Numbered from the stretch's first letter, positions 7,523 to 16,793 are shown. The stretch is DNA of 64,000 nt from Polaribacter septentrionalilitoris (GCF_009832745.1 NZ_VRMJ01000014.1:1-64000), one strand, 5' to 3'. Numbers and translations: made by a program. Notes: generated from the letters alone by a model not told the origin.

Positions 7523-9730
7523 TTATTTTTTTGCTTTTTCTACCAATTCTAATTTATCAACAGAAGTTTTTGTGGTGAAGATTCCGTAGTTAATTGTTAC
7601 ACTTTTTCTATCTATTTTATCAATAGTACCCACAGAATTAGAATCTATAATTCTTACCCTATCATTGATTTTAAAAACATATTCAGATCTTTCTTTGGCA
7701 ATTTTAGCAGCTTCCTTTTTCTTTTCTTTACGAACTTCAACAACCTTTTCTAAAACTTCTTTTTCAACTTTCTCAATAGTTTCTTTTATCTGTTTAGCAA
7801 CAATTTTAGCTTTTTGCTTTTGAGATTTTGTTTTTGGTTTTACAGGATTTTTTTTGATATGTTTTACTTTCTCATCAGCAACCCATTTGTTAAAATTAGT
7901 ATTTAATTCCTTTTTATTATTGGTTTGAAAATACTTATTCAATAACTCATTGGTTTTTCTTCCTAAAGAAAGCATCCTTTGATTTTGATCATAGAGTTCT
8001 TGAAAACCTGCTAATTTGTCTTGAATACGTTGTTCTTTTTCTTGAAGGTTTTCTAAATGTTCTTGACCTTTTGTTTTTTGTTTTTCTAAATTATCTGAAT
8101 TCTTTTGGAGTCTGTTGCGTTCTTTTTGCAACTTAGAAATTGTTTTGTCTAAACGCACCTTTTCTGTTTCAACACGTTTTTTTGCTTTGTTGATTAAACT
8201 AAAAGGAATTCCGTTTTTCTGAGCTACTTCAAAGGTAAAAGAACTACCTGCTTGTCCTACAAATAATTTATATAGTGGTTCTAAAGAACGTTCATCAAAT
8301 TGCATATTGGCATTGGTGACATTTTCTAATTCATTTGCCAACACTTTAAGGTTAGAGTAGTGGGTTGTAATAATTCCGAATGCTTTTTTATGATAAAACT
8401 CCTCCAAGAAAATTTCAGCTAAAGCACCCCCTAATTCTGGGTCAGAACCTGTACCAAATTCATCAATTAAAAATAGGGTATTCTCATTACATTTGCGTAA
8501 AAAGTAACGCATGTTTTTTAATCGGTAGCTGTATGTGCTTAGTTGATTTTCAATAGATTGATTGTCCCCAATATCTGTTAGAATAGTATCAAAAATATAA
8601 GTTTGACTACGTTCATCCACAGGGATTAAAATCCCACTTTGAATCATTAACTGTAGTAAGCCAATTGTTTTTAAAGTGATGCTTTTTCCACCTGCATTTG
8701 GACCAGAAATTACAATAATTTGTTGCTTCTTATTAAGCGTGATTGTTTGTGGTACTGTATGAATCTTTTGTTCTTTATTCTTTTTCCATAAAATAGGATG
8801 ATATGCATTCTTGAAAAATATTGTTTTCTCTTTAGAAATCTTTGGCAAAATAGCATTGATATCTTGCGCATATTTTGCTTTAGCACCCACAACATCTAGA
8901 TGCGTTAAAAAATAAATATACTCTTCTAAAAGCGAAACTAAAGGACGAACTGTAGATGATAAATTGCGTAGAATTTTAATAATTTCTTGCTTTTCATCAT
9001 AAATTAAATTTTGATATTCTCTTGAATAAGAAAGTGTTGCTTGCGGAGCAATGTAGACAATATTACCAGATTTTGATGAGCCTAATAAACTACCAGCCAC
9101 TTTTTTTCTATGCATTGCTAGAACCGCTAAAACACGTTGATTATCAATAACAGTTTCTTTTATATCATCTAAATAACCTGCTGATATTGATTTGGATAAG
9201 GCAGAAGAAAAACTAGCTCCAATTTTTCCACGAACATGATTGATATCTTTTCTAATCTGTTTTAAAACGGGTGATGCATTGTTTTTTACTTCCCCAGAAA
9301 TGTCAATAATTTTTTTAATTTCATCGTCTACATAAGTGGTAAACTCTATGTTTTGAGTAACCTCAAAAAAAGTAGGAAATTGTTCTTTAAATTTTTTAAA
9401 AAATTTAATGAGTTCATTTACAGTTAGTGAGGTTGATGCAATTTTTAGAAAAGCATCTGTTTCTAAGTAGCTGTTTTCTATAGCTAACCGTTTTACACTT
9501 TCAGTAATATTGTCAAAGCCATGATTCGGAATTCTATTTTCGCTCTCAAAAGAGGTTAAATATTCATCAACTAAATGTAGTTCTTTAAATAAGGCTTTTC
9601 TACTCTGAAAAGGCTGAATTTCTAAAACACTTTTTTTCCCTAAACCAGAGATACAGTATTCTGAAACGTGCTGTAAAACCGTTAAAAATTCTAAATCTTG
9701 TAATGTTTTTTGGGATATATTTTTACTCAA
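7523..9730 (-). CDS. mutS2: MutS2-family ATPase without Smr domain
   Basis: The protein has 735 residues. The start is a TTG at 9730, and no ATG lies near the conserved N-terminus KTLQDLEFLTVLQHV. MutS clamp/lever helices are followed by Walker A GPNAGGKS (343-350), Walker B LFLIDEFGTGSDP and a signature His (ITTHYSNL), then a long Lys/Glu coiled coil and a C-terminal KOW-like segment (VFKINDRVRIID). MutS2 proteins act on recombination intermediates and, in Firmicutes, on collided ribosomes. The C-terminal Smr nuclease domain typical of the family is absent: the protein ends right after the KOW-like part. It converges with the kinase gene, with one base between stops. Confidence 0.9.
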   Translation of the reverse strand: MSKNISQKTLQDLEFLTVLQHVSEYCISGLGKKSVLEIQPFQSRKALFKELHLVDEYLTSFESENRIPNHGFDNITESVKRLAIENSYLETDAFLKIASTSLTVNELIKFFKKFKEQFPTFFEVTQNIEFTTYVDDEIKKIIDISGEVKNNASPVLKQIRKDINHVRGKIGASFSSALSKSISAGYLDDIKETVIDNQRVLAVLAMHRKKVAGSLLGSSKSGNIVYIAPQATLSYSREYQNLIYDEKQEIIKILRNLSSTVRPLVSLLEEYIYFLTHLDVVGAKAKYAQDINAILPKISKEKTIFFKNAYHPILWKKNKEQKIHTVPQTITLNKKQQIIVISGPNAGGKSITLKTIGLLQLMIQSGILIPVDERSQTYIFDTILTDIGDNQSIENQLSTYSYRLKNMRYFLRKCNENTLFLIDEFGTGSDPELGGALAEIFLEEFYHKKAFGIITTHYSNLKVLANELENVTNANMQFDERSLEPLYKLFVGQAGSSFTFEVAQKNGIPFSLINKAKKRVETEKVRLDKTISKLQKERNRLQKNSDNLEKQKTKGQEHLENLQEKEQRIQDKLAGFQELYDQNQRMLSLGRKTNELLNKYFQTNNKKELNTNFNKWVADEKVKHIKKNPVKPKTKSQKQKAKIVAKQIKETIEKVEKEVLEKVVEVRKEKKKEAAKIAKERSEYVFKINDRVRIIDSNSVGTIDKIDRKSVTINYGIFTTKTSVDKLELVEKAKK

Positions 9731-9735
9731 AATGT

Positions 9736-9743
9736 TATCTTTG
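9736..9743 (+). promoter_or_regulatory. -7 box for ung
   Basis: TATCTTTG fits TAnnTTTG and lies 24 bases before the ung ATG. It also lies just upstream of the divergent mutS2 start, so both promoters share this short gap. Confidence 0.5.
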
Positions 9744-9767
9744 AAATCTTCACAAAAATAACAAAGA

Positions 9768-10433
9768 ATGCAGGTAAAAATAGCCGATAGTTGGAAAAAT
9801 ATTTTACAGTCCGAATTTGAGAAAGACTATTTTAATGAACTAGCAAGTTTTGTGAAATCTGAATATCAAAATAAAACTTGTTATCCTAAAGGGAATGATA
9901 TTTTTGCAGCTTTTGATTATTGTGCATTCGATAATTTAAAGGTAGTAATTATTGGTCAAGATCCTTATCATGGTCCCAATCAAGCAAACGGATTATGTTT
10001 TTCAGTAAAAGATGATGTTAAACATCCACCTTCTTTAATCAATATTTTTAAAGAAATTGAAACTGATTTAAATAAGCCTTACCCACAAAGTGGAAATTTA
10101 GAAAAGTGGGCAAAACAAGGTGTTTTATTGCTAAATGCTACTTTAACAGTGAGAGCGCATGAGGCTGGAAGTCATCAGAAAAAAGGATGGGAAACGTTTA
10201 CAGATGAAGTTATTCAGCAAATATCTAAAGAAAAAGAAAACGTTATTTTTTTACTGTGGGGTGGATTTGCAAAGAAAAAATCTAAGTTAATTGATAAAAA
10301 CAAGCATCATATCTTAGAGTCTGGTCATCCATCACCTTTAAGTGCTAATAGAGGTTATTGGTTTGGAAATAAGCATTTCTCAAAAACCAATGCTATTTTA
10401 CAAAAATTAGGGCAACCTAAGATAGAATGGTAG
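9768..10433 (+). CDS. ung: Uracil-DNA glycosylase
   Basis: This is family 1 UDG of typical length (221 residues), which removes uracil from DNA to start base-excision repair. The water-activating loop GQDPYHGP is at 63-70 (catalytic Asp65), the uracil-binding region is LLNATLTV (about 121-128), and the Leu-intercalation loop HPSPLSANRG begins at His187. It is divergent from mutS2. Its last 17 bases overlap the 3' end of the convergent glycosyltransferase gene. Confidence 0.97.
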   Translation: MQVKIADSWKNILQSEFEKDYFNELASFVKSEYQNKTCYPKGNDIFAAFDYCAFDNLKVVIIGQDPYHGPNQANGLCFSVKDDVKHPPSLINIFKEIETDLNKPYPQSGNLEKWAKQGVLLLNATLTVRAHEAGSHQKKGWETFTDEVIQQISKEKENVIFLLWGGFAKKKSKLIDKNKHHILESGHPSPLSANRGYWFGNKHFSKTNAILQKLGQPKIEW

Positions 10434-11430
10434 GGAGAATTGTTTCTTTGTAATAAGGCAACAACAATGCTTCTAAAATATCTTCTGTTGTATCTGGGTA
10501 ATCTACTTCAATAGTTTGATTAGACTGAATCCATTTAGCAATTTTTAGAATTCTTTTTTTATTCAATTTTTTTAATGTTGCTACACCCATTTCTTTCAAA
10601 GCTAATGCATTGCATTGTTGTTCGTATTGATTTTTCATAGGAATTACCATCAGTTTTTTCTTTAAAAATAAAGCTTCAGAAGGTGTTTCAAAACCTGCAC
10701 CACATAAAACTCCAGCTGCAGAAGTCATACTTTTTATAAAATCAAATTCGTTAATTGGATAAATAGTGATGTTTTTTTTAAATACTAAACTAGTTACTTC
10801 TTTAGTAAAAATGTGCCATTTTACAATTGGAATTTGGTTTAAAACTTTGATGATTTTATCGGTTTTATAAGAGGGCAGATACACTGTAAAATGACCTTTG
10901 TTTCTAATTTTTGAGGTTCTTATTTTTTTTCTAATAATTGGAGTAAAAGTGGCTGAACTATAGGGTTTAAAGTGAAATCCAAAACGGGTGTTTGAAGGTG
11001 CATAATATTTTAAAATTAAGCGTTCAAATTTGTATTTTCCATATTTTGGAGAGGCTACATCTAGCACAGCATTTTGATGACTTAATGAGATTATATTTAC
11101 ATTTTTTATTCTTGCAGCCCAAGCAGAAACGGGTTCAAAATCATTTATAATGATGTCATATTTTTGTACAGGGAGGTTTTTAATTTCTTTATAAAATCTG
11201 GAGATTTTCATTTTTTTATAACTTTCCCAAAAATCGATACCTCCTTTTTTACCAAATGTAAAATTTAGCCCTTTTAATTGGTATGTTATTGTAAACCCTA
11301 AATTAAGATTGTTTTCATTGCCGCTAACTAAAATATCAACTTCTCCTTTTTCTTGAAGAATGGGTATTATTTCTTTTGCTCTTGTTATGTGACCATTGCC
11401 AGTTCCTTGAAGTGCATATAAGATTTTCAT
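10417..11430 (-). CDS. Glycosyltransferase, MurG/UGT-like
   Basis: The protein has about 337 residues from the ATG at 11430 (MKILYALQGTGNGHITRA). The longer reading overlaps the upstream stop and lacks a conserved start. The N-terminal GTGNGHITRA is the glycine-rich loop of GT-B enzymes such as MurG and UDP-glycosyltransferases. The C-terminal nucleotide-binding half shows GVLCGAGFETPSEALFLKKKLMVIP, then a QQCNALALKEMG segment. Acceptor and donor are unknown. It begins 4 bases after the LpxH-like phosphatase stop, so the two probably act together in envelope glycolipid synthesis (inference). Confidence 0.78.
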   Translation of the reverse strand: MKILYALQGTGNGHITRAKEIIPILQEKGEVDILVSGNENNLNLGFTITYQLKGLNFTFGKKGGIDFWESYKKMKISRFYKEIKNLPVQKYDIIINDFEPVSAWAARIKNVNIISLSHQNAVLDVASPKYGKYKFERLILKYYAPSNTRFGFHFKPYSSATFTPIIRKKIRTSKIRNKGHFTVYLPSYKTDKIIKVLNQIPIVKWHIFTKEVTSLVFKKNITIYPINEFDFIKSMTSAAGVLCGAGFETPSEALFLKKKLMVIPMKNQYEQQCNALALKEMGVATLKKLNKKRILKIAKWIQSNQTIEVDYPDTTEDILEALLLPYYKETILPTILS

Positions 11431-11434
11431 AAAT

Positions 11435-12301
11435 TTATTTAGTATTTTTTTGAATATCAAATTCTTTAAGAAGTTCATTAAAAAGTAAATTGTGTTCTGC
11501 TTTTTTTTCTTTCTTTTTATTTGACTTTTTCTCGTAATTCATGGCAATTTTATCATTTGTATATGAGTATAAAGACCAGTTATTTTTTTTGTATTCTAAA
11601 GCAGTTAAGTTTTCTATCCAATCACCAGAATTTAAATAGGTTGTTTTGCCTTTTTGTGTTTGTATTTCTCTTATTTCTGGTTGATGAATATGTCCACAAA
11701 TCACATAATCGTAATTATTTTCTATGGCAATATCTGAAGCCGTTTTTTCAAAATCGTTAATGAATTTTATCGCACTTTTAACGCTATTTTTAATTTTCTT
11801 AGACAATGATAATTTTCGGTAACCTAATCGTTTACAGATCCAATTTACAAAGGTGTTGAGCACTATTAAAGCATCATAACCTTTGCCACCCAATTTTGCT
11901 AACCATTTAGAGTGTTGCATGGTTACATCAAAAACATCACCGTGAAAAATCCATGCTTTTTTATCATTTAAAGGTAAAATCAATTTGTTTACTATTTTGA
12001 AATTCCCTAATTGAAATCCTTTAAATTTTCTTAACATCTCATCATGATTACCTGTAATATAATACACTTCTGTTCCTTTAGATAAAAGCGATGTAATGTG
12101 TTTGATAACACTCATGTGTGATTTAGGAAAGTATCGTTTGTTAAACTGCCAAATGTCTATGATATCTCCATTAAGTATTAATTTTTTAGGTTGAATTGTT
12201 TTGAGGTAATTTAATAATTCTTCAGCTCTACAACCATAAGTACCTAGGTGTACATCAGAAATTACAACAATATCTAACTTGCGTTTTTTTTGTTTTTTCA
12301 T
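11435..12301 (-). CDS. Metallophosphoesterase, LpxH-like
   Basis: The protein has 288 residues with the calcineurin-like metallophosphatase motifs in order: SDVHLG (about 15-20), NGDIID (about 45-50), GNHDE (about 80-84), a His in IFHGD, and GHIHQPE in the C-terminal half. It belongs to the UDP-2,3-diacylglucosamine diphosphatase group (LpxH, lipid A synthesis). The extra C-terminal Lys-rich tail and the pairing with a glycosyltransferase mean its true substrate may be another envelope lipid. The start is ATG at 12301. The 280-base stretch upstream holds no gene until the small lipoprotein. Confidence 0.8.
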   Translation of the reverse strand: MKKQKKRKLDIVVISDVHLGTYGCRAEELLNYLKTIQPKKLILNGDIIDIWQFNKRYFPKSHMSVIKHITSLLSKGTEVYYITGNHDEMLRKFKGFQLGNFKIVNKLILPLNDKKAWIFHGDVFDVTMQHSKWLAKLGGKGYDALIVLNTFVNWICKRLGYRKLSLSKKIKNSVKSAIKFINDFEKTASDIAIENNYDYVICGHIHQPEIREIQTQKGKTTYLNSGDWIENLTALEYKKNNWSLYSYTNDKIAMNYEKKSNKKKEKKAEHNLLFNELLKEFDIQKNTK

Positions 12302-12522
12302 TTTTTAAAATTATGAGAGAAAAAGATGTGTTTCTTGTAAAATGAAACAAGCTGAAGAAAATGACCAAATAGTTTTTTTTGTATACAAACAACAATCTAT
12401 ATTCTATGTTTAATCAAACATAAAAGTAGTATGTAGTGTTATCGTTAACTAAAAGTGAAAAAAGAGTAAGGAAAACTTTATAAAAAAGTTTTGTTTAAGT
12501 TAAATAATTGTCAAGAAGTCCA

Positions 12523-12552
12523 TAAAAAAAAATCCGCTAAAAAAAGCGGATT
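12523..12552 (-). terminator. Terminator of the nucleoside phosphorylase operon
   Basis: Arms AATCCGCT (12531-12538) and AGCGGATT (12545-12552) flank an A6 loop. On the minus strand it is followed by eight Ts (complement of 12523-12530, interrupted only at its start). It lies 31 bases past the stop of the small lipoprotein gene. Confidence 0.85.
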
Positions 12553-12583
12553 TATCGAATTTGAAACTAAGAAACAAGTTAAT

Positions 12584-12724
12584 TTATAATAAATCAGCCT
12601 GTTGTAATGGTGTTTGAATAGTTGTAGTATTTTCTGCTAAACCACAAGGTGAAGATGTGCTTCTACAAGAAGAAATACAAGTAATTCCTAAAATACAAAT
12701 TGCAATAAATACTATTTTTCTCAT
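12584..12724 (-). CDS. Small lipoprotein, 46 residues
   Basis: An ORF from ATG 12724 to TAA 12584 encodes 46 residues. The N-terminus MRKIVFIAICILGITC is a lipoprotein signal. The likely lipobox ends at Cys20 (CISSC), leaving a mature peptide of about 27 residues with one further cysteine (SPCGLAENTT). It begins 20 bases after the stop of the binding-protein-fold gene and is followed by a strong terminator, which supports its reality. Its function is unknown. Confidence 0.65.
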   Translation of the reverse strand: MRKIVFIAICILGITCISSCRSTSSPCGLAENTTTIQTPLQQADLL

Positions 12725-12744
12725 TTTTTAAGGGTTTTATGAAG

Positions 12745-13605
12745 TTAAATGTACATGTTTTTTATGAACAATTCTGAGTTTTTTTTCTCTTTTATAACGT
12801 TAAATTTAATCATTTTATTTTGTATTCGAGTTAATAAATTTTTTGTTAAAGGTTTACCAGAGTTCCATTTAGTGATTTTTAACCACTCTTGAATATCATT
12901 TAATTCCTGTCCATATCTTTTGGCTAAAGTACTATCGATATTATCAATTTTTTTAAAATCTTTAGTTTTAGCATTAATGACATCTAATATTTTTTTTACC
13001 TCCACAGAATTTTGTTCTAAAACTTCATTTCTCACAGCTATTACAAAGCAAGGCCATGGAGTAGGGCAGTCGTCAATTCTTCTAAAAGTTCCATTATCTA
13101 CTAATGGTTTTGTGGTAAAATGTTCCCACATAAAATAATCTGCTTCACCATTGGTAAGCGCATCAATTCCGCCCTGTAAGTCTTTGATTACTTTAAATTT
13201 TAATTTAGAAATATCCCAACCTTGATTATAGGCATTTACAATGGCCATTAAATGCGAACCAGAACCATATCTGCTAATGGCAATAGTTGCATGTTCTAAA
13301 TCTTTAATTTTTTGAAATTTTGATTTTGTACCTACATGAATTCCCCATATTAATGGAGATTTTACAAAAGTTTGTATAATTTTAGAAGGATTACCATCAG
13401 CAATATCTTTAATGATTCCTTCTGTTAAAACAATGGCGATGTCTACAGTACCTTCTCTTAGTGCTTTACACATTTGTCCAGTTCCTCCTGGGTAATCTTT
13501 CCAACGTAAATTGATGTTGTGTTTGTTGTATTCTTTATTTTTTAAGGTGAGATACCAAGGATAGTTAAAGTGCTCTGGAACACCACCAATTTTTAAGTTT
13601 ATCAT
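12745..13605 (-). CDS. Periplasmic-binding-fold protein without signal peptide
   Basis: The protein has 286 residues and the fold of type 2 solute-binding proteins (SsuA/ThiY/NMT1 group): GGVPEHFNYPWYLT at the start, RWKDYPGGTGQMCKALREGTVDIAI, then ISRYGSGSHLMA. Unlike transport binding proteins it starts directly with the first strand, with no signal peptide or lipobox, so it should be cytosolic. It lacks the Cys-rich motif of Thi5-type HMP-P synthases. No ABC permease or ATPase lies nearby. It is coupled to the nucleoside phosphorylase (stop and start abut), so a nucleobase- or pyrimidine-related enzyme or sensor is possible. Confidence 0.75.
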   Translation of the reverse strand: MINLKIGGVPEHFNYPWYLTLKNKEYNKHNINLRWKDYPGGTGQMCKALREGTVDIAIVLTEGIIKDIADGNPSKIIQTFVKSPLIWGIHVGTKSKFQKIKDLEHATIAISRYGSGSHLMAIVNAYNQGWDISKLKFKVIKDLQGGIDALTNGEADYFMWEHFTTKPLVDNGTFRRIDDCPTPWPCFVIAVRNEVLEQNSVEVKKILDVINAKTKDFKKIDNIDSTLAKRYGQELNDIQEWLKITKWNSGKPLTKNLLTRIQNKMIKFNVIKEKKNSELFIKNMYI

Positions 13606-14475
13606 TTATGAAACTAATTTTTCTAAAGCATATTCAATTAAATCGGATACTACTTTTCCAGGATTTTTACTAAAAGTTTCATTAGCTCTGTTAGCGATAA
13701 TTGCATTTATAGAACATGAATGATGACTTAATAGTTTTGATAATCCGTAAATAGCAGAAGTTTCCATTTCTAAATTGGTAATTCTATGATTATCAAAACT
13801 AAAACTATCAATTTTATGATTTAAATTTCCATCTTGAATGGCTAATCGTAAGATTCTTCCTTGTGGACCGTAAAATCCGCCTGCAGTTGCTGTAATGCCC
13901 GTAAATGTTTTTTCTGAGGCTAACTTATCTTCTAAAACTTTACTATTTGAAATGATAATAGGATGTGCTTTTTTTGAACTCCAATTGGTGTGAGCTACAA
14001 AAGCATTTTCGATATCAGTATTCGATATTTCATCAATTTGATACGAGTGTAACATTCCGTTTAAATCCAATCCATGAGAACTTACTACAAAAGAATCCAC
14101 AGGAATATCAGCTTGTAAAGAACCAGAAGTACCAATTCTTACAATATTTAACGATGTTAAATTTTTCTTGGGTTTTCTTGTTTCTAAATCGATATTTACT
14201 AAAGCATCTAACTCATTCATGACAATGTCTATATTATCAGGTCCTATACCTGTAGACATTACCGAAAAACGCTTGTTGTTGTATGTGCCTGTTGTAGTTT
14301 TGAATTCACGTTTTTGAGTAGTAAATTCTATTGTATCAAAATGTTTGGTGATTTTATCAACTCGATCTTGATCACCTACAAAGATGATATTTTTAGCAAT
14401 ATGTTCTGGTCTTAAATTTAAATGATATACACTACCATCAGGATTTAAGATGAGTTCAGACTGTTTTATAGACAT
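13606..14475 (-). CDS. Nucleoside phosphorylase (PNP/UDP family)
   Basis: The protein has 289 residues of the purine-nucleoside/uridine phosphorylase superfamily, which cleave nucleosides with phosphate to base and ribose-1-phosphate. Visible blocks are IFVGDQDRVDKI (phosphate-binding N-terminal loop), FSVMSTGIGPDN, IVRIGTSGSLQ and the base/ribose pocket TNLEMETSAIYGLS. Specificity cannot be fixed; it looks closest to the uridine phosphorylase-like side. Its start abuts the DUF1835 stop, and its stop abuts the start of the binding-fold protein. Confidence 0.85.
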   Translation of the reverse strand: MSIKQSELILNPDGSVYHLNLRPEHIAKNIIFVGDQDRVDKITKHFDTIEFTTQKREFKTTTGTYNNKRFSVMSTGIGPDNIDIVMNELDALVNIDLETRKPKKNLTSLNIVRIGTSGSLQADIPVDSFVVSSHGLDLNGMLHSYQIDEISNTDIENAFVAHTNWSSKKAHPIIISNSKVLEDKLASEKTFTGITATAGGFYGPQGRILRLAIQDGNLNHKIDSFSFDNHRITNLEMETSAIYGLSKLLSHHSCSINAIIANRANETFSKNPGKVVSDLIEYALEKLVS

Positions 14476-15420
14476 TTAAGAAGTAATTTGTAATAGCTTT
14501 TCAGATTGTGTATTGAATAAAAAACTATATTTTTTTGCTCCTCCAAGATACGAATTTTCGCTGCGAAGTTCACTATAAAAATTGGTTTGATTCTTTAAGA
14601 CATCTTGCCCTTTCTTTGAAAGTTTTACAGGATTAAAAGAAGTAAATAATTTTTTAAGTTGATTTATGCTGTGCTCGTATTGTAAATCACCAAAACCATA
14701 AACATCTTGATTTTGAAGTAATTTACCCACTAATTGGTGTTTTGATTTTAATTTATACGAATTTGCAGTTTCTAAAATTGTGTTTTCGATTTTATTTAAT
14801 CCGTTATTAATAGAAGGAAAACGTATTAAATGTGCTTCAATGGCAGACGCTAAATATTGAAACGGAGACATTGGATTAAATTGATATACAGTTTCTAATC
14901 TTAATGGAGAATCTGAACAATACAACTGCCAAATATAATCTGCATATTCAATATCATCTTCTGTTAAATCTATTCTATTTTTATAGTGTTGATGAATTTG
15001 ATTTTCGGTCAATTCACCCAAAGCTTTTCGTTTTTTTGACTTTTTAATTTTACCACTGCAAACTAGTGAAATATGATATCCTTTTCTATAGGTTTTTAAC
15101 CAACTAATTACAGCCAACATATTTATTTGACAAAATAAATCGTGCTCAAACCATAAAACTATTTCTTTGCTTTCTTTTTTATTACAAAGGTTTCTGTATT
15201 CTTTTAAGGTAAAATCTATAAATTTCTTTTTACTAACATTGTATGAGGTTTTAAAGAAATCAAACCTGTTTTTCCAAAAGGTTTCGCTACCAACATCTGT
15301 AGTAGTTTTTCCTTCACACAACATTTCTCTCCAAGTAATAAAATCTCCAGAAAACTTGAGTTTTTTTAGGTAATTGGTTGTACTATCTCCGTTAGTAATG
15401 TGTAATATAGCAGCACTCAT
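14476..15420 (-). CDS. DUF1835 domain protein
   Basis: The protein has 314 residues. The N-terminal LHITNGDSTTNYLKK and the mid motif VLWFEHDLFCQIN are typical of DUF1835/DUF3658-type proteins of unknown function. It is soluble, with no signal peptide. It is directly coupled to the nucleoside phosphorylase (TAA immediately followed by ATG). The conserved coupling suggests a role in nucleotide or base turnover, but no catalytic residue can be assigned. Confidence 0.75.
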   Translation of the reverse strand: MSAAILHITNGDSTTNYLKKLKFSGDFITWREMLCEGKTTTDVGSETFWKNRFDFFKTSYNVSKKKFIDFTLKEYRNLCNKKESKEIVLWFEHDLFCQINMLAVISWLKTYRKGYHISLVCSGKIKKSKKRKALGELTENQIHQHYKNRIDLTEDDIEYADYIWQLYCSDSPLRLETVYQFNPMSPFQYLASAIEAHLIRFPSINNGLNKIENTILETANSYKLKSKHQLVGKLLQNQDVYGFGDLQYEHSINQLKKLFTSFNPVKLSKKGQDVLKNQTNFYSELRSENSYLGGAKKYSFLFNTQSEKLLQITS

Positions 15421-15469
15421 AATTTATAAAAAACGTTATTTGTCTAAGTTTATTGTATAATGTTGATAA

Positions 15470-15793
15470 CTAGCCACCAACACGTTTTACTTTAAATCCT
15501 TTTTCTTTTAACATTGTCATTATTTGATCTCTAAAATCTCCTTGAATAATGATTTTGTCATCTTTAAAACTTCCCCCAACAGAAAGTTTCTTTTTTATTT
15601 CTTTAGCTAAAATTTTAAAGTCAGAAGTAGCACCTGTATAGCCTTCTAAAATTGTAATTGGTTTTCCTTTCCTTTTTTCATATTTACAAATAATAGGGTT
15701 GTCTTGCAACCAAATATTTGACTTTTCCTGAACTGGTTCAGGAGTTTCTTCGTGATCTGGGAATAAATTTTTTAGTTGATCTTTTAAGTCCAT
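15470..15793 (-). CDS. yciH: SUI1/eIF1-like translation factor YciH
   Basis: The protein has 107 residues. The C-terminal two-thirds is the SUI1/eIF1 fold: KYEKRKGKPITILEGYTG (the basic KRKGKP strand), LAKEIKKKLSVGGSFKDDKIIIQGD and the terminal MLKEKGFKVKRVGG. Bacterial YciH binds the small ribosomal subunit near the P site and affects initiation fidelity. The start overlaps the last base of the upstream oxygenase stop (TAATG arrangement), so translation is probably coupled. Confidence 0.92.
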   Translation of the reverse strand: MDLKDQLKNLFPDHEETPEPVQEKSNIWLQDNPIICKYEKRKGKPITILEGYTGATSDFKILAKEIKKKLSVGGSFKDDKIIIQGDFRDQIMTMLKEKGFKVKRVGG

Positions 15794-16740
15794 TATTTCT
15801 TTAATCCTAATTCTTTTAAACGTTCATCTAAAAATTCTCCAGCAGTGATATCATCAAATTGTTTTGGGTTTTCGTCATCAATACAGTTTTCCAAAACATC
15901 TAGCTTCATATCAGATATAGGATGCATAAAAAACGGAATTGAATAACGAGAAGTTCCCCATAGTTCTTTTGGTGGATTAACAACTCTATGAATGGTAGAT
16001 TTAAGTTTATTATTGCTATGACGCGATAACATATCACCAACATTAATCACCAGTTCATCTGGTGCAGCCATAGCATCAATCCAATCTCCATTATGGTTTT
16101 GAACTTGCAGGCCTTTACCTTGCGCGCCCATTAAAAGTGTAATTAAATTGATGTCTCCATGAGCAGCAGCTCTTTCAGCTCCTTTAGGTTCTGTTTCTAT
16201 TGGTGGATAATGAATTGGACGTAAAATACTGTTTCCGTTTTTTATGTATTCATCAAAATATGTTTCTTCTAAACCTAAATGTAATGCCAGAGAGCGTAAT
16301 ACATATTTAGCTGTTTTCTCTAGCATTTGATAAGTGGTTTTACCTACTTCATTAAATTTTGGCAACTCATCAACAATTACGTTTTCTGGATATTCATTTG
16401 CGTATTTAGAATCTTTGTCTACATATTGTCCAAAATGCCAAAATTCTTTTAAATCTCCTTCTTTTTTTCCTTTTGCAGATTCTTTTCCAAAAGAAACATA
16501 ACCTCTTTGTCCTCCAATTCCAGGAATCTCATATTTCTCTTTTACTTCTAAAGGTAAATCAAAGAAATTCTTAACTTCATTATATAAATTGTCAACTAAT
16601 TTATCATCTAAAAAATGACCTTTTAGAGCTACAAAACCTATGTTTTCGTAAGCGTGACCAATTTCATCAATAAACTTCTGTTTTTTATCTTTATCATCAG
16701 AAAGAAAATCTGATAAATCTACGCTAGGAATTTTATTCAT
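15793..16740 (-). CDS. Fe(II)/2-oxoglutarate oxygenase, isopenicillin N synthase-like
   Basis: The protein has 315 residues. The N-terminal DIOX_N-type domain begins IPSVDLSDFL. The 2OG-Fe(II) core shows HGDINLITLL (His and Asp metal ligands), then LVINVGDML, STIHRVVNPP (distal His) and RYSIPFFMHP, whose Arg/Ser bind 2-oxoglutarate. Related bacterial enzymes act on small metabolites; the substrate is unknown. It is the first gene of the run that continues through yciH to the nucleoside phosphorylase. Confidence 0.88.
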   Translation of the reverse strand: MNKIPSVDLSDFLSDDKDKKQKFIDEIGHAYENIGFVALKGHFLDDKLVDNLYNEVKNFFDLPLEVKEKYEIPGIGGQRGYVSFGKESAKGKKEGDLKEFWHFGQYVDKDSKYANEYPENVIVDELPKFNEVGKTTYQMLEKTAKYVLRSLALHLGLEETYFDEYIKNGNSILRPIHYPPIETEPKGAERAAAHGDINLITLLMGAQGKGLQVQNHNGDWIDAMAAPDELVINVGDMLSRHSNNKLKSTIHRVVNPPKELWGTSRYSIPFFMHPISDMKLDVLENCIDDENPKQFDDITAGEFLDERLKELGLKK

Positions 16741-16793
16741 ACAATGTAATTTTAAATAAGGCTGGTTAAATTTACTAAAAAAAATAAATGATA

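Noticed and set aside
12745..13605. Thi5-type HMP-P synthase
   Set aside because: The fold group fits, but the Cys-rich motif required in Thi5 enzymes is missing.
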